DNA of 64,000 nucleotides, taken from the NCBI GenBank assembly GCA_038049695.1, contig CP142453.1, forward strand, positions 265,501 to 329,500, written 5' to 3'. This DNA is from Cinnamomum chago. Taxonomy: Eukaryota; Streptophyta; Magnoliopsida; Laurales; Lauraceae. A program made the translations under genes and the position numbers. Shown in pieces: positions 12,809 through 24,037 of this stretch. The notes beneath the pieces are model-generated. The model was not told where the DNA came from, did no database searches, and was given only the letters and a program-made list of their open reading frames with translations. Position 1 is the first letter of the stretch. The number at the start of each line of letters is the position of its first letter.

Positions 12809-13182
12809 GAGCAACTCCAACAGATACTTCAAATGGCCATGTCATCTTCCAACAACTCTAAATGACATATGAGATTGTCTCCAACAGATACTTCATATCC
12901 TACATGGCATTTGAAGTATGTGATGGTATGCCAAATTTGGCATACCATAAAGCATACTTCAATTTTTTTTTTTGAATAAAATAATGGTGAGAGCCCACTT
13001 GCATTTGAGTTTTTGGGTGCAAATCTTTCTTTTGCATAAAATAATGATCATAGGCCCACTTACATTTGCATTTGACATCTCTCTTGGAGTTGCCAAGTTA
13101 CATTTGCCAAAATACATATGCCACATCAGCCTTCATTTTTTAAAAAGCATATCCAAATTTAAAGTATCTCTTGGAGATGCTC
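12809..13182. mobile_element. PIF/Harbinger-type (Tourist-like) MITE
   Basis: The 374-bp element starts GAGCAACTCCAACAGATACTT and ends, in reverse complement, GAGCATCTCCAAGAGATACTT. It is flanked by the 3-bp duplication TTA at 12806-12808 and 13183-13185, the Harbinger-type target. An unoccupied relative of the insertion site lies about 100 bp downstream (GGGAGATATTTTTAGTCTCC at 13286-13305), which confirms both boundaries. There is no coding capacity. Confidence 0.88.
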
Positions 13183-13218
13183 TTAGTCTCCCTGTTTAGT
13201 GGAGCAGAAAGTATACTT

Positions 13219-13266
13219 GGACCGAACATGGGGACAGGGCCACAGTCCGGTCCCCATGTTCGGTCC
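13219..13266. repeat. Perfect 17-bp inverted repeat (hairpin)
   Basis: GGACCGAACATGGGGAC at 13219-13235 is perfectly inverted at 13250-13266, with a 14-bp loop. It sits between the two copies of the GGGAGATATTTTTAGTCTCC motif inside the copia leader. Its role is unknown. Confidence 0.85.
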
Positions 13267-13965
13267 ACCTAGCATTGCTCGTCAGGGAGATATTTTTAGT
13301 CTCCCTGTTGGTGGTTGGTGGAGATTTTTGAGGTCTGTGTAAAGACAACTCTTTTTTTTTTTTTTTTTTTGTTGTTGTTTGTGGTGACATGTGAAGACAA
13401 CTCATTGGTTTTCTTCAACGCCAATTCAAATATTTTATGGTATCTCTTTTATGGTTAAATAAAATAGTCCATTATTCTAAAAGGGCTAATTGAAACAAGA
13501 TATCACCAAAGTGACCTCTCTTGTGTAGATTGTTCATGAGAAATATTGGATGTTTGTGTGTGTAAATTTATGCGGGTCTTAGTCGGCCCAAAGGAAGGTT
13601 AATACTTGGCCGAATTGCATACACACTTGTGGTGGGAAACGTGTGACGCTTATAAGGATTTTACATGTGAATAATAAGTCGATCCAAAAATAAATTTATT
13701 ATTTGACATGAATTATTGTCAATGTTTGATCACTACAACAAGATGACCATTTACAATTAATATTATTGTCCAAAGACTTGATATTAATGTTGTACTAGGT
13801 ACCTTGACATGAGACTTACCATTATTTGAATTTGTTGCTTCTGTATTTGGTTAATAATACGAGCATGTTTGTCTGTTTGTTTTTTGTTCTCTTTACAGCT
13901 AGTGTTTCTACTATATCTGCTAATATCAACTCTATACATGTACTTAATGGGACCAACTTTAAGGA

Positions 13966-16900
13966 TTGGAAAGAGACATAGAAATTGTTCTCGGCTGCAT
14001 GGATCTAGACCTTACACTACGGATTGAGCAACCCGCTTCTCTTACGGATGCAAGTTCTCCTAATGACAAAAAGAACTTTGAGAAGTGGGATCGCTCAAAT
14101 CGCATGAGTCTTATGATCATCAAGCGCGGCATTCCGGATGCATTTAGGGGTGCGATATCTGAAAAGCTAACCACAGCCAAAGAATTCCTAGCCGAAATTG
14201 AAAAGCGTTTTCTGAAAAACGATAAGGCAGAAACAAGCACACTTTTGCAAAGCTTGATTTCTATGAAGTACAATGGCAAGGGGAACATACATGAGTACAT
14301 TATGGGAATGTCTCATATTGCTTCTAAGCTCAAGGCACTGAAGCTCGAGCTGTCTGACGACTTGCTCGTGCATTTGGTATTAATATCACTTCCTGCACTT
14401 ACAGTCAATTTAAGGTCAGTTATAACTGTCAAAAGAAGAAATGGACTCTTAAATAATGAGCTCATTAAAATGTCTAATGGCATTTTAGATTCCCTTGACT
14501 TTACAGACTTTGATGTTTGTATTGCTTGCATCAAGGGAAAACAGATCAAAATGAAGAAATTAGGTGCCAATAGAACTACAGACGCCTTAGAATTGATACA
14601 CATAGATATCTGTGGACCATTCCCTACGGTTTCCTTGAATGGCCAACAGTATTTCATATCATTCATAGACGATTACTCTCGCTATGGATACCTATTTCTC
14701 ATTCTTGAGAAATCACAGTCTTTGGATGTGTTCAAAACATTTAAAGTTGAAGTTGAGAACGAACTCAACAAAAGAATAAAGAGTGTCAGGTCTGACCGTA
14801 GTGGTGAATACTACGGCAGATATGACGGTTCAGGTGAACAACGTCCAGGACCGTTTGCTAAATTCCTAGAGGAATGTGGAATCGTCCCACAGTACACCAT
14901 GCCAGGGTCACCTAGCATGAATGGTGTAGCTGAAAGACGAAACCGGACTCTTAAGGATATGGTAAGGAGTATGATTAGTCATTCCACTTTACCAGAGTCA
15001 CTCTGGGGAGAAGCACTCAAAACAACAGCTTATATTCTGAATAGAGTGTCAACTAAAGCAGCTGCAAAACACCTTATGAGCTTTGGACAGGCAGAAAGCC
15101 TAGTCTAAAATATTTTTACATTTGGGGATGTCCAGCTGAGACAAGGCCTTACAGGCCACACGAAAAGAAATTGGACTCCAAAACTGTGAGCAGCTAATTC
15201 ATTGGCTATTTTAAACGATCTAGGGGCTATAAGTTTTATGATCCCACACTTAGGTCAATTTTTTAGATGGGACTGCAACATTTTTTGAGGATGTTAAGTT
15301 TGGGGGGAGAAATAAGGTTAGAGACATTGTCTTTGAGAAAGAATTGGTTACGATTCTCACTATTGCTTTTGACAATGTGCAGGTTTCTATACCTGTCATT
15401 GATCAAGAAGCGAATCCGGATCCTCAACAAGACAATGTTGATCAACCCCCCATTCAAGATGAGGAACAAACTCAACAACCTCAAGAACCAGTGTCATTAA
15501 GGCGGTCCACTAAAGAGAGGAGACATGCTATTTCAGATGATTTTTTCGTATTTCTCCAAGAACATGAGGAAGAAATTGGAATAGTGGAAAATGATCCAAT
15601 CAACTTCCATCAAGCCATGCAAGTTTCTAACTCTCAAAAGTGGATTGATGCCATGAATGAGAAGTATAAGTCTATGTAAGACAATAAGGTTTGGGAACTT
15701 GTCCGATTACCAGAAGGTGCGAAGCCCATTGGTTGCAAATGGATTTTTAAAACCAAAAGGGATTCAAACGGTAATGTGGAGAGGTATTAGGCTCGTCTTG
15801 TAGCTAAAGGCTTTACCCAAAAAGAAGGGATTGACTTTAAAGAGACTTTCTCTCCGGTTTCATCGAAAGACTCTTTTAGGACAATCATGGCACCAGTTGC
15901 ACATTTTGATCTTGAGCTCCGTCAAATTGATGTCAAAACAGCATTTCTCAATGGTGACATTGACGAAATAATTTATATGGTGCAGTTAGAAAACTTTGAA
16001 TTGGGAAACCCAAAGAATATGGTCTGTAAATTGACAAAGTCCATCTATGGACTCAAGCAAGCTTCTCGTTAGTGGTATCACAAGTTTCATCAAGTGATTA
16101 TCTCGTTTGGTTTTGAGACAAACGTTGTTGATAATTGTGTGTATCACAAATTCAGTGGGAGTAAGCACATATTCCTGGTTTTGTATGTCGATGACATATT
16201 GCTTACCACAAATGATATAGGCATGTTGCATGAAACCAAGAGATTTTTATCAAGGAATTTTGAGATGAAAGATCTTGGTGACACCTCTTTTGTATTAGGG
16301 ATCCTGATACAACGAGATCGCTCTCGGGGTATTCTTGGATTATCACAAAGAAGCTATATTGATAAAGTGCTCAAAAGGTTTGGCATACAGGACAGCAAAC
16401 CAGGTGACACCCCTGTCTCTAAGGGAGACAAGTTCAGTCTCAATCAATGCCCTAAAACTAATCTTGAAGTTAAGGAAATGCAGAAGATTCCTTATGCATC
16501 AGCTGTAAGGAGTCTAATGTATGCAATGGTGTGTACGCGTCCAGATATTGCGTACATTGTTGGTATGTTAGGCAGATATTTAAGTAATCCAAGGATGGAT
16601 CATTGGAAAGCAGTCAAGCGGGTTATGAGGTATTTACAGAGAACAAAAGATCATATGCTCACATATAGGAGATCGGATCAGTTGGAGATCATAGGGTATT
16701 CTGACTCTGATTATGCTGGATGCCAAGACAGTATGAAATCCACATCAGGCTACATATACCTGTTAGCAGGTGGAGCTATTTCTTGAAGGAGTGCCAAACA
16801 GACACTCGTAACTAATTCCACCATGGCAGCAGAGTTTGTAGCATGCTATGAAGCATCCAACCATGGAATATGGCTGCGGAATTTTGTCACTGGGTTGCGA

Positions 16901-17176
16901 GTTCTTGAGGGTATTGAAAGACCACTCAAACTATATTGGGACAATAAATCAGCAGTGCTATATTCCAACAACAACAGGAGCTCAATTAGGTCAAAACATA
17001 TTGCCATTAAGTTCCTAGTTGTGAAGGAAATAATACAGGATGGACAGATATCCATAGAACACATTGGAACAAACTTCATAATAGCGGATCTGCTTACAAA
17101 GGGATTACCACCCAAGGTCTTTCATGAGCACACTGCTCATATGGGTGTTATTTTGTGTGAGGATATCACATTATAG
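13966..17176 (+). pseudogene. Copia gag-pol remnant with internal deletion and stops
   Basis: The first frame (13966-15108, 380 codons) starts with a copia gag domain ([17 protein letters not shown]). After about residue 150 it runs directly into the pre-integrase/integrase region ([42 protein letters not shown]). The zinc knuckle and protease are missing, so an internal deletion fused gag to integrase. A frameshift near 15068 and stops near 15194 and 15262 follow. Reverse transcriptase pieces (GCKWIFKTKRD, DVKTAFLNGD, LYVDDILL) and RNase H (WDNKSAV, HIGTNF) occupy 15344-17176, with further stops at 15677, 15788, 16070 and 16784. An apparent frameshift just before 13966 separates it from the normal gag start. 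No intact polyprotein remains. Confidence 0.93.
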
Positions 17177-17606
17177 TAGGAGTTTGTATGATTTTATATT
17201 TTATTGCTTTATGTTTGATTTTGAACACACTTATGCATTTACGTATTTGGATATTATTCTGATAAAAAATATAGTATTCGGTTCATTTCACTCTGTTACA
17301 TTGTGTTAAATATTGATCTCACTAAAGAATACAGTAGGACCAGTTGGAAATAGACATGTATAGATCACATTGCATGTACTTTCCATGCTACGCATCCATG
17401 ATTGATCTATGTCATTTGGTTATGTTGGTGTACGTGACCATTGATGGGTTTAGTCATGTTGAAAGTGACGAAGACCGCTTTGATCCTATACCGGCATAAT
17501 CAATGGACGAGATTGTTCGGATATATCCTAAATTATGATAGCAAACTTTTGGAGCTCATATAGTTATACAAATTTGTTAAGTTACACATATGGCCCAGTG
17601 GGAAAT

Positions 17607-18063
17607 TGTTGGAAAATTCCATCATGTGGGGCCACACATGTAACTATTAAATGTGTCATGCTATCTTTGGTTAAGCCTATATTAAAGTGATCTGATTAAG
17701 AATTAAAGTTCTAACGCTTAAGGGTATAATTGTCGTGGGATTAATGTGTAGATACCAGAATGTTATTTCTAATTTGATGAGGGGCCAAATTAGAAATAGC
17801 AAACCTATGATATCTTATATATTAGGGTTATGGTCCCCAATTCATATGGTGAGTTCTTATTCTCTATGACATCCCATCATCAGAAGAATCAAGAGGGTTT
17901 CTCTGGGCAGCCATATTGGATTGGAAGATCAACAACCTGTAAGCAATTTCATTCAATGGATTCAGGTATGTTTTTCCGCTTTACTTCTCTCAATGATTTG
18001 ACATGGAGGATCTTGATTTATTAGGGTTTCCTAGATCAAAGATCTAGATTATTGTTTCTTACA
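17607..18063 (+). repeat. 3' LTR of the copia element
   Basis: 457 bp with TG...CA ends, preceded by a purine-rich tract and followed by the AAGAA target duplication. Differences from the 5' LTR are mostly single-base substitutions plus one deleted A near the start. Confidence 0.95.
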
Positions 18064-18397
18064 AAGAAGATATAGAAGATGATGTGAGATGAAGATGAGG
18101 AATAGAAGAAGAGAGCTGGAGAGGGAGAGGGCTGGTCGTCGCTGGACTGAGGGAGAGAAAATGAGAGAGATGAAGAAGAACGGAGAAACAAAGAGAAGGC
18201 TGAAGCCATTAAACAGTGGAAATTCTGGAAAATTGCATTTAAACCCGTGTGGTTTATGCAAATTACAAGCAAGTCCCCTGAAAACCCAGATTTACAAATA
18301 AGTCATTAAAAATCAAAACTCTCACTAAGACACAAATTAAATCACTACATCTGATTAATTGGGACTAAACACATTTCTAAAAAATCAGGATCTCACA

Positions 18398-18919
18398 ATC
18401 TTCACACGAGTAAATGTTATGAGATTTAATTTTGTTAATGGAGGATGTAAAATAGGTAACTTTACATTCCTACTAGCAACAAAGGCACGTGGATAGTTTG
18501 GGCCCCAAAATGAAAATATAGTAATATTAAAGATTTTTCTATAAATTCATTAAGAAAAAATATATTTAAAAACTAACATATTATCTATCATTCTTGAAAT
18601 TCATTCAATGCATAGCCAACATACTTAAAGTCGGTTGATCTTGGTACGTTAGAATAATACACATGCCTAGGGATCGATTCCTAGGTCTTGAAGTTTAAAG
18701 CATCACACATGCTTAGGGATCGATTCCTAAGCCTTGAAGTTTAGAGCATCACATCTAATCACTAGTCCAACTTTGTAAAATAAAAGAAACTATATGAAGC
18801 TATATAAAGAAACTAAAAAGTGAAGTAAACTTAGCATTAGTAAAACCGGGTGGGAGAACAATATCCTCTGAATTTTTACAAAAAATAATAATTCTCAAAA
18901 TTCAAAAACCATTCAACCC

Positions 18920-18951
<32 letters not shown>
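18398..18951. other. AT-rich non-coding DNA with a 46-bp tandem duplication
   Basis: The only structure is a 46-bp direct duplication at 18661-18706 and 18707-18752. Each copy is built around GGGATCGATTCC, and flanking bases extend it to near-palindromes (CCTAGGGATCGATTCCTAGG in copy one, CTTAGGGATCGATTCCTAAG in copy two). The two arms changed together at that position (C/G to T/A). No gene is seen. Confidence 0.6.
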
Positions 18952-19179
18952 CCCCAAGGGGTTGGCCGAGTGGTCAGGACCACGGTTCCTCCCTCTTCCG
19001 GAGCTAGAGGTCTTGGTATCGATCTCCGGTTCCCCCCTCTTCAGGAGCCGAAGGTTGAGTTTACTTGTGCTACCACCTAGGGGCCACAGGGGTTTTACCC
19101 GGCTTCTCTCTGGGCCCGGAGGGAATAGTCCAGCCCAAAGGGTTGGGAACCCTCCGATAGCAAAAAAAAAAAAAAAAAA
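18952..19179 (+). mobile_element. tRNA-derived SINE in an A-rich target
   Basis: The body begins CCCCAAGGGGTTGGCCGAGTGG, which contains a tRNA Leu/Ser-like A box (TGGCCGAGTGGTC), followed by a B-box-like GGTATCGATCTCC about 45 bp later. A ~150-bp tRNA-unrelated tail follows and ends in an A run (19162-19179). A 21-bp direct repeat made of AAATGTT plus an A run flanks it (from 18920 and at 19180-19200), the target duplication expected of LINE-mobilised SINEs. It cannot be a working tRNA: the B box is altered and no cloverleaf closes. Confidence 0.82.
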
Positions 19180-19244
19180 AAATGTTAAAAAAAAAAAAAA
19201 GAAAGAAAGAATAATAACATTAATAACTAAAGAATATATATTTG

Positions 19245-19600
19245 TTGGAGATATTAGAAAATTGCGGAGCCCACCAGTTAAATTCAATTGGTAAGATTTG
19301 GGTCATAAAAAGAAACTGAAACCCAAAATGCAGGATAGATATTGACCCATGCCCATGTCCATGTCCATGTCCATGTCTTTGTGGTTGACTGTTGCAAGTT
19401 TCTACGCTCGGAAATTAAAACCATGATACGTGTGCCCATCTTTGTTAAATAAAGTGTTACTTTTTTTTTTGGAGATATTAGAAAAATACTGGGACCCGCC
19501 TATTAAATCCAATTGGTAAGATGTGTCATAAAAAGAAAGTAAAACCCAAAATGCGGCATGGATACTGACCCTTGGCCATGTTTCTGTGGTTGACATGATT
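19245..19600. repeat. Two direct copies of a ~125-150-bp segment, 224 bp apart
   Basis: GGAGATATTAGAAAA starts copies at 19247 and 19471. Shared landmarks follow in order: CCAATTGGTAAGAT-like, GTCATAAAAAGAAA, AACCCAAAATGC and GGTTGAC. The first copy also contains a (CCATGT)n microsatellite at about 19350-19377. No coding function is seen. Confidence 0.75.
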
Positions 19601-22416
19601 TCATGTTTTATAGATGGTTTGCTCCCACCCGGCATGATTACAACAGTCTTTTAAATTTACGAGTGGGATTAGGCTTCAGATATGATGGGCACATGTCTTA
19701 ATGTTAATCAGTTTATGACCTGGCCATTAAAGTTTTAAAAGGGTGATCAGAATATCATGTTTTTAACACTCTAACGAACTAAGTTGTGAATTAAAATAAT
19801 GCGTACCGTTGGATATGATGTGGTTTGCTACTGCCCAAAATTAAAACTCATATAAAAGTGGGTGGAGGATAAGGAGTATTAATATAGAGGAGTATTATAG
19901 AAAGAGGAGAAGTAGGTAAGAGGAGAGGGGCTAAGAAAGGATAAAGATGAAGGACTTGTTTGAATTTGAATTGAATGTGATGAGATAAATTGGAGAGGTG
20001 CACTAGCCCACATCAAAGTCAAAGCTTGTATTTTTCTTCTTCGGTATAATTCTAAAAGGAAAGCTCCATGGGTGAAGACATGAAGACGTGGCAACACAAA
20101 TCCTATTGCTTTAATATATATACTAGTAACAACAGCTCGTGCCAAAATAGAAATATATTAGAATTTAATATTTCTTGAAAATATAATTAAGAAAAATGAA
20201 TATAAAAGAAAAAGAAATTTTAATAAACTATCAACCATTGTTAAAATTTATTTATCTTTTCAATTCTCACAATCATAGTGGGATGCACCACTTAGATCCA
20301 AACTGGTGAAATATGGGGCATACTCATCTATGTATTTTCTTCATTAGTCCGTAGATCCTACTGTGAAAGAAGTCTGTTAAAATATATTTTTGAAAGACTG
20401 TACTACACCCATGTTTAGCATGCTTTTTTGTTTTCATTTTTTTCTTGATAAACTCTTACTATATGATAAATTTGTCCATACCTATATGATAAATTTGTCC
20501 ATACCACATTTATATATTTGCACGTTTATTTTTTTAGGGTTTAATTGAAATATATCTCTTTTAAAAAAATCTAATTGAGTTCCATCTTTTTAAATCAAAT
20601 CAGGCTTGCAGATAGATAGATATAGGCAAGTAAAACCAAACGGATTCAACCAATTTTGTAGGACCCATTTGGCCACCTTTTCAAGCAAAAAATGGTTAGG
20701 TAGAAATGGTACTTTATTTATTAGTTGTCCAAATTTCAATGATGGCAACCATTGAACAATGGATAGGCATGATGAAAAATTATATATTCCTCGAGAGAAA
20801 CTGAAAATGCTTAAAAAAAATGAGAGCAGTGATTACTTACATCAGTGCAGCCACGGCCCACTGACATCACCAACACTTGAGTGGAACGCTATTACTGCCT
20901 ATCCAAACCTGTACACTGGGAAGAGGCATCCAAATCCAAGTCCTCTGTTGAGGATGGGGACGCAGTGAGTGAGGCATTAGATTCATTCGTTGCTGTGGCA
21001 TCCTTGGTCAAGAAAAAACCGAAAAGCCTGCCGCATCCACTTTTACCAGTAAGAAGCAACACCTGGACCGTCCCAAGCCCCAACTATCTGCTTTGCCATA
21101 ACGAACAACGGCATGTGCAGTTACAGTGTGGTTCCAAGGGGATCGACCATCGAGGAAGAAAAGCCTTTGTTTTAGGTATTATAAAAAATAAGGCCTCTTA
21201 AAAATTATCTTTTCAAATTCTAAAAGGAATATTCAAACAACTGTCCCTATAATAGTAATTAGTATCACATCTCATTAAAGTCATCTTTTCACATTGAAAT
21301 AAAGCATTAAAGCGAGTGTCATCATTCTTTTTCTTTACACGGCGTCTTTTTAAATCCATACAAATCTCAATCCAACCTCCTTGCCACCTCACAAGTGAGA
21401 TTTTTCAAAAATAAACGTTTCTCCTCCAATGCTTTTCCATCTCACTTATTATTTACTCTCTCACCCTCTATCTCTCTCATAGATTGTCTTTCTCTATAAT
21501 TACTTTCTTTTATTTCTAAAGCAATCTTCTTTAAAGATTTATTAATTTGATTTTGTCTTCTTTTTAATAATTTATATGTGGATATATTCTGATAATATAT
21601 GTGAGTCTTTTTTATAATATATGTTAATCATAACCCACTAACTCAAATATAATCCATTTTTTTCATAATGAAAAAGCTGGATCAAATTCAAAATTGATCT
21701 ACATCTACAATCTTTATGGCCAATAATGATAAATCACTAAATTAGGTTCTATTATTTTATGATTTTAAGATTTTTTTAATTCCATGCTCGTATTGTATGT
21801 TTATTATAGTTAGTGTTCATTTTATTTATAAATATTATTAGTTATAATTTATAAATGATAAATGTATCTATTAGAAAGTACGAATCCAAATGCTCAAAAC
21901 TTAAAAAAAAAAAAGAGAGAGAGAGAGTAGATAATTTGAGACCTCATTTAGGATTGTCGCTTTACGCCTCAAATGGGCTCGAATCACATAGCCTCTCTTG
22001 AGAGTTGATATGGTGGGTACATTCTTGGGACAGGAGTATTATGGAATTGGAGGGGGGTTTGAGAAAGGATAAAGATGAAAAAAGCCTGTTTGAATTTTGA
22101 ATAAGGGAGAGTTAGGTTGGAGGGGTTTAAGAAAGGATAAAGATTAAAAAAGTTAATGAATTTAAATGTGATGTGATGAGATAAATCTAGAGAGGTGGAG
22201 TGGCCCACATCAATTTTTTTTTCTTGGGGGTAATTTTATAAAAGGAGAGCTCCATATATATAATGTTCATCACGAGAATATTGAACAGCTGAGACAATTA
22301 ATTTATGGACTAAAAAACAGTAGAACGATTGGTTAAGAGTTCTTTCTGTGGGTGTTGTCTCTCAAAGTCAAAAGATAGATTAGGAGGGTGCAGAATTACG
22401 GCTGATATGAGATCTT
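19601..22416. other. AT-rich intergenic DNA with dispersed repeat copies
   Basis: A segment with AAGAAAGGATAAAGAT, TGTGATGAGATAAAT and GAGAGGTG...GCCCACATCAA occurs at about 19930-20015 and again at about 22115-22215 in the same orientation, so it is a dispersed repeat. A 24-bp unit is tandemly doubled at 20458-20505. From 20881 to 21201 a 106-codon open frame (VEDGDAVSEALDSFVAVASL) has no family I recognise; it could be a decayed exon or chance. Otherwise nothing coding is seen. Confidence 0.4.
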
Positions 22417-22743
22417 TTGAAGATTGGATCAACTCTAATTCGACTAAATGGTGCTTCTTTTAAATGGTCCAATAATCAGCATCCTCCTTTGATGACTAGA
22501 TTGTACATGTTCCTAATATCTGGATATTGGGCAGAGATATACCCACATGTCTGTCAGTCAGCGCTTCCAAAACCTACGTCTGTTCACTGCCCAGTATGCC
22601 TTGATTCCAATTTTGAAAGATGTGGACCTGCTCCTCTTAGATTTGAGCTAAGTTGGTTGCGTAAGGAAAGTTTTTCTGCTTTTGTTAGTCAATGGTGGAA
22701 GGAGGAAAGGGTGGTTGGATGGGCTGGTTACAAGCTCTTCTGA
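22417..22743 (+). pseudogene. LINE (L1-type) endonuclease fragment
   Basis: The frame encodes FKWSNNQHPPLMTRL, then HVCQSALPKP, VHCPVCLDSN, GPAPLRFELSWL and WWKEERVVGWAGY. This is the C-terminal part of the APE-like endonuclease and the linker to reverse transcriptase in plant L1 ORF2. The catalytic SDH motif reads SVH. It is truncated at both ends and no reverse transcriptase follows, so it is a dead fragment. Confidence 0.8.
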
Positions 22744-24037
22744 AAATGAGGGTCTTATTTGAAAGTTGGGCACTCATAGTAACAATGCTATAATGAACCA
22801 TAACAATATCTTAACAGAAATGACAACTTTTAGTCATTTGAGAGAAATGGTCCAAAGTTAGGCACCCATAGGAACAATGCTATAATGAACCAATCAGTTG
22901 AGATTGGATGATAGTAAGCCTTAATTCTAACATAGTTGGGTCTTTCTATATTATTGCAAGGAAAAGGTTCGTCAATGGTCTACTTTCTTTAGCAGAGTTG
23001 AGCCCTTTAGCTTCCTCAATACTTATTTTCCAAAGAAAAATCTCTATGATTGCTTTTTTGTGATACAGATTACCCAATATGGTATACTACATATAAATGC
23101 CTAAGTTTCACATTAAGATTTTAAGCCATTTTTCTGATTTGTGTAAACTTATTTTATTTAATAATATTTTAAAATAATTCTTAAATTTTTAATAAATTTT
23201 TATTAAGCCCAGGCATTTGTTGCTAATATTTATTAAAATCTTCATAGATATAAGATAGAAACCAAAGATTTTTTAACACTTCCGCTTGCAATTTGGAGAC
23301 CATTGGACTGGAGAAAATAATAAGTGGCTGACGAAATTTGATCCCGCAGGGGGTAATCACACGGTCTCTAATGTCAGAACACCCGAAGATGTGTGAAAAT
23401 AGCCCCCATCTACACACAATATCTACACACAATTTTCACATCAAAATTTACATGAGTGCAAACAAACATGTTCATATGCGGATTACACTTGTAGCATATA
23501 GACATGTAAATGAGTGCGAAGAAACAACCCCGTGGTGAAATACACACTCATGCGGTGGAGCCTGTCAGAAGAAAAATCACAAATCATTTAATCAGGATCC
23601 CAAGCTGATCCTCCAATGGAATGAAGTAGCAGCCTCACAACAAGCATCTACATGGGACTTTCCGTACCTGTCTTCTTTAGTTGTCAACATCAGCCCCCTT
23701 AGTGGCTTCATGATAGGTAAAATGACTCAGAATCGCAAAGTTCAAATAAAAACCGCTTTACAACAATATGCTCAATCACGCCTATTCAACTGAAGAAAAC
23801 GAAAAAGAAAAAAAAATAAATCAAATATTAACAAAATGGAGCAACTCTAGGCAAGAAGCAGAAATTTCAGCCTCGCCCAAAGCGTACTCTTGTCGATTGA
23901 TCATAGCTGCTGGTTGATGGTGCCTGCTGGCCCTTCAAACTGCAGTTTGCATCATGTATCATCCTGTGTGGCTTGGCCACGATGCTCAGCTTGTTGAATT
24001 CCCAACCCACGGGGAAGTTCAAGTGCTTGAGGCCTCA
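22744..24037. other. Intergenic DNA and probable 3' UTR of the O-fucosyltransferase gene
   Basis: 22744-23550 is AT-rich with no gene seen. A short repeat (AGTTGGGCACTCATAGTAACAATGC) is partly echoed about 100 bp later. Roughly 23560-24037, immediately downstream of the minus-strand stop codon, is probably the 3' UTR. No clear polyadenylation signal could be assigned. Confidence 0.4.

Larger units (their letters stand above)
11757..18063 (+). mobile_element. Ty1-copia LTR retrotransposon, full length but inactive
   Basis: LTRs at 11757-12214 and 17607-18063 begin TGTTGG and end TTACA. They differ by about ten substitutions and one indel, roughly 98% identity. The 5-bp target duplication AAGAA flanks the element at 11752-11756 and 18064-18068. 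The PBS TGGTATCAGAGC (12217-12228, tRNA-iMet type) follows the 5' LTR, and a purine-rich GGCCCAGTGGGAAAT tract precedes the 3' LTR. Domain order gag-integrase-RT-RNase H places it in copia. The coding region is heavily damaged and the leader holds a nested MITE. It inserted into an older LTR-like sequence. Confidence 0.95.
9978..18397 (-). mobile_element. Solo-LTR-like sequence (gypsy type) split by a copia insertion
   Basis: On the + strand the left end is TGTCACGTCCCAGACTCGG and the right end is AGGATCTCACA, giving TG...CA termini. Removing the nested copia element and one TSD copy leaves about 2.1 kb. Flanking 5-mers are ATTTT (9973-9977) and ATCTT (18398-18402), one mismatch apart. The minus-strand end, GGGACGTGACA, resembles the GGGTCGTGACA end of the solo LTR at 52617-54895. 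This suggests a related, Del/Tekay-like gypsy LTR read on the minus strand. No internal domains occur on either side, so a solo LTR is the simplest reading. The imperfect TSD keeps confidence moderate. Confidence 0.55.

Noticed and set aside
18961-19040. tRNA Leu/Ser-like sequence
   Set aside because: The A and B boxes are present but the B box is altered, no cloverleaf closes, and it is followed by a SINE body, an A tail and target duplications. It is a SINE head, not a tRNA gene.
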